DNA from: a virus
Virus record (IMG/VR): IMGVR_UViG_3300031951_000060
Span: 36,598 to 100,597 of that record
Strand: one strand, 5' to 3'
Length of the DNA stretch: 64,000 nt
The notes under the pieces were generated by a model. The model was not told the DNA's origin. It ran no database searches and saw only the letters and a program-made list of their open reading frames with translations. Below, piece by piece: positions 58,184 through 64,000 of the stretch. The position numbers and the translations under genes are program-made. The number at the start of each line of letters is the position of its first letter. The stretch's first letter is position 1.

Positions 58184-58318
58184 CTACCCCATATACATAA
58201 ATAAAAAGTGTTTTTTACACACGTCAATAATTATGCCCGTACCCTTCTCTGGCTGGGTAAATTCTGCTTCATTTTCGCAGTAATGGCATTTCGATTTTTC
58301 TCTGGGCATATTTTTCAT
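58184..58318 (-). CDS. Small C2CH zinc ribbon
   Basis: A 44-residue protein (ATG 58318; a second ATG at 58309). KCHYCENEAEFTQPEKGTGIIIDVCKKHF has C-x2-C and C-x2-H as in the genes at 44261 and 47081. Three bases before the sulfotransferase pair. Function unknown. Confidence 0.55.
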   Translation of the reverse strand: MKNMPREKSKCHYCENEAEFTQPEKGTGIIIDVCKKHFLFMYMG

Positions 58319-58411
58319 TATATCACCTTGGTTTAAAGTTCGGCGGTAAATAGAAATATCAAACCCCCTCTGACCTATACGGTCAATATGGTTTAGTATT
58401 CTAAATACTGC

Positions 58412-58528
58412 CTATTTATTATAGCACCTTGGACATTGTTCTAGTAGGTTTGGTGTATTTGTAGAGACATAAAACATTACCCCACATTTATGACACAATA
58501 TACTTAACTCTATCTTTTTAATCTGCAT
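58412..58528 (-). CDS. Zinc ribbon peptide
   Basis: A 38-residue peptide with CHKC (11-14) and CPRC (32-35), a four-Cys ribbon. Overlaps the next gene by 11 bases. Function unknown. Confidence 0.5.
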   Translation of the reverse strand: MQIKKIELSILCHKCGVMFYVSTNTPNLLEQCPRCYNK

Positions 58529-58652
58529 ATTCGGAAAGTTCCTCTACGATCTGTGTGGCAAGATCTATGGACAACTTGTCCTTATGCTTGCCTTTTAAAT
58601 GATCGTGTATTATTTCTGCAATAATATCAATCTGGCTTTGTTTAGATAACAT
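58518..58652 (-). CDS. Small helical protein
   Basis: A 44-residue helical protein (ATG 58652). TATAAT (58661-58666) ends nine bases upstream and GAGGAA precedes the ATG. Acidic C-terminus. Function unknown. Confidence 0.5.
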   Translation of the reverse strand: MLSKQSQIDIIAEIIHDHLKGKHKDKLSIDLATQIVEELSEYAD

Positions 58653-58661
58653 TATTCCTCA

Positions 58662-58823
58662 TTATAGGGGGTCTTTTGAAAAAGCCTCTGAGATTATTCG
58701 TAATCTTTCTCGTAACTCCCATTTTTCCTGTTTAGAAAGATGTGGCTTATCCAGAATTCGATCCTTATTTTTCTGGTATCTCTTCTGTTTATACTGAGAA
58801 ATATCATCATTGGCTTTTTTCAT
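58662..58823 (-). CDS. Small basic protein
   Basis: A 53-residue Lys/Arg-rich helical protein from ATG 58823 (longer frame to 58865 not supported). TGC-TATACT ends seven bases upstream, so leaderless. Likely nucleic acid-binding. Confidence 0.55.
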   Translation of the reverse strand: MKKANDDISQYKQKRYQKNKDRILDKPHLSKQEKWELRERLRIISEAFSKDPL

Positions 58824-58829
58824 ACTACC

Positions 58830-58848
58830 AGTATAGCAGGGGTATAAT
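58830..58848. promoter_or_regulatory. Divergent pair of leaderless -10 elements
   Basis: Minus-strand TGC-TATACT (58830-58838, hexamer 58830-58835) for the gene at 58823 and plus-strand TATAAT (58843-58848) for the gene at 58855. Each ends seven bases before its start codon (ATG and GTG). Confidence 0.65.
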
Positions 58849-58854
58849 TGTGAC

Positions 58855-59169
58855 GTGGACCACACTATTTTATATATTCTTTATCACCCAGAATACGATG
58901 CTATAAAGGTAGGGATAGGGGATATAACTGGAAGAAGGTTTAAAGCCCATAGGACCAAGGGGTGGGGCTTGGTTTGTTATTGGTATTTCCAAAATCGGGC
59001 GGGAGCCAGAAGAGTAGAATCTATAGTACTACAAACCCTAAGAGAGAGATATGGACATTATCTGGATAAGGGTGATATGCCATATGGGGGATATACGGAG
59101 ACATTTAATGCCAAGAAGATAACCAAGAGAAGGTTGATTGGTTTGGTCAATAGGGCTATAAAGGGTTGA
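58855..59169 (+). CDS. GIY-YIG-like / T5orf172-type protein
   Basis: A 104-residue protein with GTG start exactly at the predicted +1. ILYILYHPEYDAIKVGIGDITGRRFKAHRTKGWGLV then ARRVESIVLQTLRERYG resembles the T5orf172/MUG113 branch of GIY-YIG nucleases (K-V-G-I, R, H, E). Catalytic Tyr-Ile-Gly pattern is altered. The only plus-strand gene in this minus-strand block. Confidence 0.65.
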   Translation: MDHTILYILYHPEYDAIKVGIGDITGRRFKAHRTKGWGLVCYWYFQNRAGARRVESIVLQTLRERYGHYLDKGDMPYGGYTETFNAKKITKRRLIGLVNRAIKG

Positions 59170-59347
59170 CTTCTTTATACCGTCGCTCTACAGGAAAATC
59201 ATATTTGGTTTGGTTTGTAGGTGCTGCAGAAACTCTTCTACCGCCTACCCTCATAACAGGTTTGGACTTACGAGGTTTTCTATAACCCTTAATCTTACCT
59301 TTAGTCTCTCGTCTTGGTTTAAAGTCATGTACGAAAATGTTGATCAT
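59156..59347 (-). CDS. Small very basic protein
   Basis: A 63-residue Arg/Lys-rich protein; ATG 59347 follows GGGGAG. KPRRETKGKIKGYRKPRKSKP is likely unstructured and may bind DNA or RNA. Tail-to-tail overlap of 14 bases with the GIY-YIG-like gene. Confidence 0.5.
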   Translation of the reverse strand: MINIFVHDFKPRRETKGKIKGYRKPRKSKPVMRVGGRRVSAAPTNQTKYDFPVERRYKEVNPL

Positions 59348-59348
59348 G

Positions 59349-59759
59349 CTACTCCCCAAAAGATACCTGAGAAGACCATAAAATATCATTGGTCAAATCT
59401 ACTGGATCGATAGATTTAATACCATATGATTCATAGATAGCCCTTACATCTGGGTTGTCGTCTATGGCAAGATCTATTTTGCCTTGGAGATTGTTGGCAA
59501 TACCGTCCTTGAAATCGTTAGCCTTTTCGTAATGTTCTGGATTCATCAATAGGGCATCGTATTTAATGCCAAGAGACTCCAGAAGAGTTACTGTGACATC
59601 TCTCATAGTATCTTGTCTACCCGTTACAATGATGACATTTTCAATGTTATTTTTTACAAAATCTACTACCGCCAGGTTAGGGGTCATAGCCTCATCATGC
59701 CAAAAACCAGATACAAGGGTGTCGTCGATATCTACAATTGCTGTGTTATATTTTTTCAT
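59349..59759 (-). CDS. HAD-superfamily phosphatase
   Basis: A 136-residue protein from ATG 59759. AIVDIDDTLVSG holds the nucleophilic and proton-donor Asp, VIIVTGRQDTMRD motif II, and DLAIDDNPDVR motif IV Asp pair. It looks like the polynucleotide 3'-phosphatase/HAD-type domain found in phages without the kinase part. It may repair RNA or DNA ends. TACAAT ends eight bases before the ATG. Confidence 0.82.
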   Translation of the reverse strand: MKKYNTAIVDIDDTLVSGFWHDEAMTPNLAVVDFVKNNIENVIIVTGRQDTMRDVTVTLLESLGIKYDALLMNPEHYEKANDFKDGIANNLQGKIDLAIDDNPDVRAIYESYGIKSIDPVDLTNDILWSSQVSFGE

Positions 59760-59766
59760 ATAATCT

Positions 59767-59772
59767 ATTGTA
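59767..59772 (-). promoter_or_regulatory. -10 hexamer TACAAT (minus), leaderless
   Basis: Ends eight bases before the HAD gene ATG. Faces away from the DnaA-box region that begins 25 bases further on. Confidence 0.5.
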
Positions 59773-59796
59773 CAGTATAGTGGTTTGATATGCAAG

Positions 59797-59871
59797 TTAT
59801 CCACAGACTTGTGTGTAAAAGTATACATGTGATGGATGGTTTTGGCATAGTTATCCACAAGGTTATCCACA
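59797..59871 (+). other. Three DnaA boxes, putative replication origin
   Basis: TTATCCACA occurs exactly at 59797-59805, 59851-59859 and 59863-59871, all in one orientation; the last two are 12 bases apart. This is the high-affinity DnaA box. The surrounding 570 bases (59760-60333) have no gene and carry direct repeats, so this region is a good candidate origin. Confidence 0.7.
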
Positions 59872-60005
59872 GATAAATCTTACTGATATTTTCATGTATA
59901 GGGTTAAAGTGGAGTGAAGTGGAGGATAGTGGGGATTGGAACGTTTTTAACGATGGCGCCGTAATCTTTGGCGGGAAAAAGAGATCCCTATCAAACCCTA
60001 TATCC

Positions 60006-60078
60006 CAAACCATCATATCTAACAAACCATCATATCCGCTTATACCATATATCCGCATATCTGTCAAACCATCATATC
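60006..60078 (+). repeat. Direct repeats CAAACCATCATATC
   Basis: Three exact 14-base copies at 60006-60019, 60023-60036 and 60065-60078, with a variant at 59992-60005. Iteron-like, beside the DnaA boxes. Inverted partial copies (ATGGTTTGATATG) follow near 60207. Confidence 0.75.
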
Positions 60079-60186
60079 AAGGTTTGGGCATTATACATCC
60101 AAAACCATGGTTTGTCAATAGGGTTCGTAATCTATTTTGGATGAAAATTGCCAAATATTCTGGGATATTTGAGATTATTTCGTAAT

Positions 60187-60246
60187 ATGTTTTAAAACCA
60201 GGAAATATGGTTTGATATGCTTTAAAAACCAGAAAACAATGGTTTG
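60187..60246 (+). repeat. Imperfect tandem repeat, about 30 bases
   Basis: Two copies of ATG-x-TTTAAAA-x-CCAG-x-AAA...ATGGTTTG follow each other. Part of the repeat-rich gene-free region right of the DnaA boxes. Confidence 0.5.
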
Positions 60247-60333
60247 TTATTGATTATAGGGGGGGGATATGGTGTATGATCGTAATCTTTTTTAAATTCC
60301 CCGCCTTCGGCGGCGCCCTAGGATCGGGCGGTA

Positions 60334-60576
60334 TTACATAAGGGGTTCGTAATACTCTTTCTCTACATTGCTGAAGTTAAGGGTGATGTCCTTGATGCCA
60401 CGTTTAAAAAAGCGGCGGGTATAAAAGAGTTTCAAACCACTATAGGTATATACAAACCTACCTATATAAGATACTCCATTACCAAATGCAATGGCTAATT
60501 GGTTTTGACCAGTATGATATGAACTTGGTGAATGTATATTCGATCCATTAAATCTAGCATGGTTATGTGGAGACAT
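60334..60576 (-). CDS. Small hypothetical protein, KTSC-like
   Basis: An 80-residue protein from ATG 60576; TGT-TATAAT (60584-60592) ends eight bases upstream. GSNIHSPSSYHTGQNQLAIAFGNGVSYIG resembles the KTSC domain (small beta protein), and the second half is basic. Assignment tentative. Confidence 0.45.
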   Translation of the reverse strand: MSPHNHARFNGSNIHSPSSYHTGQNQLAIAFGNGVSYIGRFVYTYSGLKLFYTRRFFKRGIKDITLNFSNVEKEYYEPLM

Positions 60577-60738
60577 CATTACTATTATAACATGGTTTGA
60601 TGGTTTGGGAAAAATATGGTTTGGATCGTAATAACTTTCTGGGAATTTTTTGATATCGTTCGTAATACCGTAAAATTATGGTTTTGTGGTTTGTCTATAT
60701 ACAGTGCCTAGGCGCCCCAGTAGGGGGTTATGAGATTT

Positions 60739-61029
60739 TTAGTCTTCCTTAGCGATTTTCATTTCTACATAGGCGAGGAGAGTTTCTAAACTATCAAACT
60801 CCTCAACCTCTTCTTCGGTTACTTCAAGAGCAGCGAGAAATAGATTAAATGTTTCGTTAATGTAGTCTTCTGCCATTGGTAGGGGCTGAACCACACCTGT
60901 AGCAATAAACCATGCCAAAGGTAAGCCTACATCATTGTACTCAATAAAATCTTCGAGTTTTTCGTCTTGTCTGAATTCAAACCAGAACTGACCTAAAATA
61001 CCACACTTATCCGAAAAGGCTACTGACAT
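60739..61029 (-). CDS. Hypothetical acidic protein
   Basis: A 96-residue protein with aromatic N-terminus (GQFWFEFRQDEKLEDFIEYND) and a C-terminal helical acidic tail. Overlaps the upstream gene by 23 bases. Common style of early actinophage proteins; function unknown. Confidence 0.55.
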   Translation of the reverse strand: MSVAFSDKCGILGQFWFEFRQDEKLEDFIEYNDVGLPLAWFIATGVVQPLPMAEDYINETFNLFLAALEVTEEEVEEFDSLETLLAYVEMKIAKED

Positions 61030-61252
61030 GTTGTTCTCCTAAATAGTCTACCATAAGTTTATCATACTCTTCCCCTGCTGTCAAGGCAAGAACCTCAAGG
61101 CGGTGCCACACAATAGGTGGGTGATTACGAACAAGGTGATATCCTACTGCCTCCAGATTTATGCCCATATCCTCATTGATAATCTTAGCAATCCGTGCAG
61201 CAGCCTGTATCTCCTTGGTGTTTTGCGGTTGTCGTCGTACGCTGTAAGCCAT
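61007..61252 (-). CDS. Hypothetical protein
   Basis: An 81-residue protein from ATG 61252, with AAGGAG and an extended -10 (TGG-TACAAT, about 61268-61276 on the minus strand). Helical, His-rich centre (YHLVRNHPPIVWHRLEVLALTAG). Function unknown. Confidence 0.55.
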   Translation of the reverse strand: MAYSVRRQPQNTKEIQAAARIAKIINEDMGINLEAVGYHLVRNHPPIVWHRLEVLALTAGEEYDKLMVDYLGEQHVSSLFG

Positions 61253-61350
61253 AGTTCTCCTTATATCGATTGTACCAAAAAAGTAGAGGGGGTGCAAGAG
61301 GCAAGAAAGGGGACCTCTCACACCCCATGAAGGGGGGACCCAACCCCCTT

Positions 61351-61713
61351 TTAGGAAGTGGCAGACGCCACAAGACCGTGATATCTAATAAAATCTACAA
61401 TTGAGTGCCAGTTCTCTCCATTGCCAACCATACCGTCTGTAAAGTCGATTGTAATAGGATTATCCATAAATGCTTGGTCCGACGGGTCGCAGGCATAGAT
61501 ACCAAAGCCAGTCTCTGACAGGGCCTCATCCTGAATTAAATAACTGATAGCCATACGAGTCGCATATGGAGCGTCATTCATCTGGATACGTGGCAGCGCA
61601 TGCTGCAGGGCAGCAGCAAGGTCTTCATGCATTGTATACTCACCGAAGTGGCTGTACAAGGCCACAGCGTGGTCCTCTGATTGTTTAAATACGAATGTGC
61701 AACGTGCTCCCAT
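61351..61713 (-). CDS. Hypothetical protein
   Basis: A 120-residue protein from ATG 61713 (AAAGG upstream). RCTFVFKQSEDHAVALYSHFGEY starts a mixed alpha/beta chain with several aromatic residues. A consensus-type promoter lies 33 bases upstream. Function unknown. Confidence 0.55.
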   Translation of the reverse strand: MGARCTFVFKQSEDHAVALYSHFGEYTMHEDLAAALQHALPRIQMNDAPYATRMAISYLIQDEALSETGFGIYACDPSDQAFMDNPITIDFTDGMVGNGENWHSIVDFIRYHGLVASATS

Positions 61714-61745
61714 GTTAGGGCCTTTCTGTAGTAGGGTTTTTATTA

Positions 61746-61774
61746 ATTGTATCAAATTCCAAGGGCAGCGTCAA
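61746..61774 (-). promoter_or_regulatory. Promoter (minus): TTGACG-17-TACAAT
   Basis: TTGACG (61769-61774), 17-base spacer, TACAAT (61746-61751) upstream of the gene at 61713. Confidence 0.65.
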
Positions 61775-61784
61775 CTGGATCCAA

Positions 61785-62147
61785 TCATTCATCATCTTCA
61801 ACACCCTCCAGGTAATCACCAGTAAAGTCTACAACAATCATTCCTACTCTCCCGTCCTCATTGATATGAGCAAATACAGGGTATAGGCCATCGCCATAGC
61901 CAGTTGAAAAAACAACAGAACTTGCAAGTCCGAGTTGACCAAAGCCCTTTTCGATAGTTGCATTACAGGCACCGAGATATCCGTATTCGCCACTTCTATT
62001 TTTGCGTTCGTCAAATGGGACATCAGAATCTGAATCCCAAGGCTTCCATTCATCTAAATAACATGGGTCGCCAATCATTGCCTGACCACTGTCAACAGCG
62101 AACTGGCCGATTAGAGTTAGTTTATCTGTCTTATCGATATTTATCAT
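61785..62147 (-). CDS. DUF4241-like protein
   Basis: A 120-residue protein. FAVDSGQAMIGDPCYLDEWKPW, CNAT and VVFSTGYGDGLYPVFAHINEDGRVGMIVVDF match the DUF4241 layout (GDP-C-Y, TGYGDG, YPV, GRV). Function unknown; often in actinobacterial and phage genomes. Overlaps the upstream gene by four bases. Confidence 0.7.
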   Translation of the reverse strand: MINIDKTDKLTLIGQFAVDSGQAMIGDPCYLDEWKPWDSDSDVPFDERKNRSGEYGYLGACNATIEKGFGQLGLASSVVFSTGYGDGLYPVFAHINEDGRVGMIVVDFTGDYLEGVEDDE

Positions 62148-62422
62148 TCTTTCTCCTTTGCTGATATTGCGAAAGATATATCATACGTCAAACCATAGCA
62201 AAGTGCAAGTGCGTCGGTATATCCCTCCCAATATTTACGTTCCATAGATTCCATGGCGTCTGAGTAATCATTTTCCTCCTCAATACGCTGTGCTTCTGCA
62301 AACTCTGCTTCAGCCTCAAGCATTTTGATTTTGAGTTCGCCATGCATAATATCAATACCGTCAACACCAAGATTGACAAGTTTTTGTAGACGTGCGTCTA
62401 AGGTTGTAGGGGTCACTTCCAT
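62144..62422 (-). CDS. Hypothetical helical protein
   Basis: A 92-residue acidic helical protein, coiled-coil-like in the middle (KIKMLEAEAEFAEAQRIEEEND). Two bases after the end of the Api92-like gene. Function unknown. Confidence 0.55.
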   Translation of the reverse strand: MEVTPTTLDARLQKLVNLGVDGIDIMHGELKIKMLEAEAEFAEAQRIEEENDYSDAMESMERKYWEGYTDALALCYGLTYDISFAISAKEKE

Positions 62423-62424
62423 TA

Positions 62425-63153
62425 TTATTCCTTTCTATAAGTGGGTACGTGGGCGTCATCTAAGTATACCTTATGGACATCACATTCTGCAACATAGTCA
62501 AGGTCCGCTTCACCAAGATAGTTACATTCACTGCAGATTTCTCCACAATCATTATCGCAGTATTCCATAGTATTATTAGCATCACAGTCACGACACTTGC
62601 TTTCATATGATTCTATTTCATTTATGTTGCCTGCCTCAAATTGGACAAGACCGCCCCATCCTGTTTCTTCTTCATAAGATAGTTCAAAGTCAAGGTCAGG
62701 ATACTGTTCAGATAGTTTAGTTATAGCCTCAGTAGGTGGAGACCACGCAGTGTTGAAGCGGTATGCAAGAGAAGTCTTAGTCTCTTCCATTAGTTCTGTA
62801 TCAGGATACTTATCCTCATCATGAATAGCAACATCCCACTTAGTACCCCAGTTACGAACATTCCAATCGTACCAGTGATTACCCTTGAACATAAAGGCTT
62901 CTTCCAGAGGTTGCTTATGGTCTGGTTGCTTTAGATATTCTTCATCAGATACGCCGTCTTGAATATGATTCCAAATATTATGGAATGCAAAGATAGGATT
63001 AGAATATGCGGTTTGTGATAGTTCCATATTTCCAGTTGTAGCATTCCATGAGTCATGGGTTTGAACAAATGGCTTGTTGAGTTGTCGCTTGACATCTGCA
63101 ATGAGAGCAGAGTCACCCTCTATAGTTAGAGAGTTATAGCACCAATTTGGCAT
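62425..63153 (-). CDS. Api92-like ferredoxin-fold protein with Cys-rich tail
   Basis: A 242-residue protein. MPNWCYNSLTIEGD at the start and WYDWNVRNWGTKWDV in the middle identify the Api92-like ferredoxin-fold family (also DUF1281). The C-terminal third adds CRDCDANN, CDNDC and CSEC, probably a zinc module. Function unknown. Consensus promoter upstream at 63185-63213. Confidence 0.75.
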   Translation of the reverse strand: MPNWCYNSLTIEGDSALIADVKRQLNKPFVQTHDSWNATTGNMELSQTAYSNPIFAFHNIWNHIQDGVSDEEYLKQPDHKQPLEEAFMFKGNHWYDWNVRNWGTKWDVAIHDEDKYPDTELMEETKTSLAYRFNTAWSPPTEAITKLSEQYPDLDFELSYEEETGWGGLVQFEAGNINEIESYESKCRDCDANNTMEYCDNDCGEICSECNYLGEADLDYVAECDVHKVYLDDAHVPTYRKE

Positions 63154-63184
63154 TGGGCGGTCCTTTCTGTTGGGTCGTAATACA

Positions 63185-63213
63185 ATTTTAGCAAAATCTC
63201 AGGGGGATGTCAA
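63185..63213 (-). promoter_or_regulatory. Promoter (minus): TTGACA-17-TAAAAT
   Basis: TTGACA (63208-63213), 17-base spacer, TAAAAT (63185-63190), then GAAAGGA before the ATG at 63153. Confidence 0.75.
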
Positions 63214-63214
63214 G

Positions 63215-63364
63215 TCACTCCCAATACCTTATAATGGTATGCATAGTATTATGTAATGCACAGTCACAATCCCCACCGTTCATATTTTCCATGAATTCAA
63301 AGTGGGATAGATTATCCTCATAGATCTCAGTAACCAGTTCATCTATTGTGTACAATTTGCTCAT
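63215..63364 (-). CDS. Small hypothetical protein
   Basis: A 49-residue protein (ATG 63364) with acidic composition and a DCDC pair. Its LYTIDELVTEIY start resembles MTIDELTTHIF of the gene just upstream, so the two may be diverged duplicates. Confidence 0.5.
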   Translation of the reverse strand: MSKLYTIDELVTEIYEDNLSHFEFMENMNGGDCDCALHNTMHTIIRYWE

Positions 63365-63558
63365 TGTAAGCCTATCTTAGTTAATACATAATTGAATGCC
63401 GCTACCTGGCCATTGATAAAGTTATACTCAAAGTCTAATTCCTTACATGCTTTAGATTCGGGGTCAAGTGTTTCCATTTCATCAGCAAGATTGCGTAGGT
63501 CTTCATTCAAACCATTACGCATGTTAAATATATGGGTTGTTAGTTCATCTATTGTCAT
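63361..63558 (-). CDS. Small helical protein
   Basis: A 65-residue protein with acidic helices. Overlaps neighbours by four bases on each side. Function unknown. Confidence 0.55.
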   Translation of the reverse strand: MTIDELTTHIFNMRNGLNEDLRNLADEMETLDPESKACKELDFEYNFINGQVAAFNYVLTKIGLQ

Positions 63559-63755
63559 TTTAATTCCTTAGTTAGTTTATTATGATGTGCCGTGCTAAAA
63601 ATACCAACATTCAGCCTCTCAGCAGGGTATACAGACAACAAATGATTAATAGCATCACCTGCAGTCTTATAGTTAGAATAGTTAATGCTTTTCCCAATAC
63701 TTGGAAATACGTCTGCTTCCCAAATACCGTTTTCTTCAAATAGGTCTACTCTCAT
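63555..63755 (-). CDS. Hypothetical protein
   Basis: A 66-residue protein from ATG 63755 (the frame to 63863 is unlikely). VDLFEENGIWEADVFPSIGKS looks like a two-strand start. A weak hexamer GACAAT ends seven bases upstream with TTGATT 17 bases before it. Confidence 0.5.
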   Translation of the reverse strand: MRVDLFEENGIWEADVFPSIGKSINYSNYKTAGDAINHLLSVYPAERLNVGIFSTAHHNKLTKELK

Positions 63756-63932
63756 GTATTTATTGTCCCACAATCCAGCAAAAAAATCAAGTGCTACGTA
63801 ATAAAAAAAATACAAAAATACAATGTCCGTTTTGTCCGTTTGCCTAGGCATTTTTTTTTGCAACTAATGATCTGCAATTGCAAAATAAAAAGTGAGCAGT
63901 TTATACTCATGCTCAGGAGTTGCGATTACTTT

Positions 63933-64000
63933 TTACGCAATCGCTAAGACATTGCGAACAACGCCAAGCAGACGATTCTTTTCTGCTGTAATCATCGGGT
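63933..64000 (-). CDS. C-terminal end of a gene, partial
   Basis: On the minus strand an open frame enters from beyond the right edge and ends at a TAA (63933-63935); last residues read MITAEKNRLLGVVRNVLAIA. Only about 21 codons are visible, so identity and reality are uncertain. Confidence 0.35.
   Translation of the reverse strand, partial: PMITAEKNRLLGVVRNVLAIA

Larger units (their letters stand above)
60125..60666 (+). repeat. Recurring heptamer TCGTAAT
   Basis: Six copies in about 540 bases: 60125, 60180, 60280, 60347, 60626 and 60660. It lies in and around gene-free DNA and at the 3' end of the small minus gene at 60334. Function unknown. Confidence 0.5.

Noticed and set aside
60006-60078. 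CRISPR-like array from the CAAACCATCATATC repeats
   Set aside because: Repeats are only 14 bases, spacing is irregular (3 and 28 bases), there is no array of equal spacers, and they lie beside DnaA boxes, so iterons fit better.
60295-60335. GC-rich hairpins near 60300 (CCGCC-TTCG-GCGG) as an intrinsic terminator
   Set aside because: No T-run follows in either direction; the stem may have a role in the repeat region, but termination is not supported.

Overview
The window is part of the genome of a tailed double-stranded DNA phage of an actinobacterium; no bacterial housekeeping block is present. Phage identity rests on a tape measure gene followed by tail genes, a terminase pair, a complete replication and recombination module, two lysins, seven tRNA genes and tight overlapping gene packing. 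Actinobacterial host clues are a WhiB regulator, an FdxA-type ferredoxin, a bS22-like ribosomal peptide, DUF7455-like zinc ribbons, a pyrimidine-dimer glycosylase of the MSMEG_6728 type, and an Ala-rich secreted protein whose C-terminus looks like surface proteins of small freshwater Actinobacteria. The sequence is AT-rich by eye. A freshwater Nanopelagicales (acI) host is my inference, not proven.

Layout. 1-14825 (+): tape measure (5' end outside the window) and tail tip, fibre and baseplate genes. 14825-31225 (+): small regulators, DnaB-like helicase, primase, an AhpD-like protein plus a flavin-dependent halogenase inserted between primase and SSB, then SSB, DnaE polymerase, MazG, RecA, resolvase-like nuclease, Cas4-like exonuclease, RuvC and the terminase subunits. 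31255-37815 (+): secreted surface proteins, M23 and CHAP lysins with small membrane proteins between them, an HslV-like Ntn hydrolase and a trypsin-like protease. 37819-38116: tRNA-Asn, Asp, Glu, Thr. 38136-50050 (+): accessory region with carbamoyltransferase, two SGNH hydrolases, two 2OG-Fe(II) oxygenases, ferredoxin, GT60-like glycosyltransferase, SNase, WhiB, an APS-kinase/nucleotidyltransferase fusion, two DUF2061 membrane proteins and a DNA repair glycosylase. 50094-54694: a second GT60-like gene (-), Hsp20, a structured RNA, HNH nuclease, SAM decarboxylase, bS22-like peptide and thioredoxin. 54683-64000 is mostly minus strand: three tRNAs around a structured segment, deaminase, CDGSH protein, two PAPS-type sulfotransferases, many small early-type genes, and at 59797-60290 a gene-free region with three exact DnaA boxes and direct repeats, a likely replication origin.

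How the genes fit together. The APS kinase could make PAPS for the two sulfotransferases. The carbamoyltransferase, glycosyltransferases, SGNH hydrolases and dioxygenases look like a decoration pathway for a glycan, surface or virion component. Thioredoxin, ferredoxin, CDGSH, AhpD-like protein, bS22 and tRNAs suggest takeover of host redox and translation. A notable regulatory theme is that many genes have a consensus -10 hexamer ending 7 or 8 bases before the start codon, which predicts leaderless mRNAs on both strands. Capsid and portal genes are not recognised and probably lie beyond the left edge.
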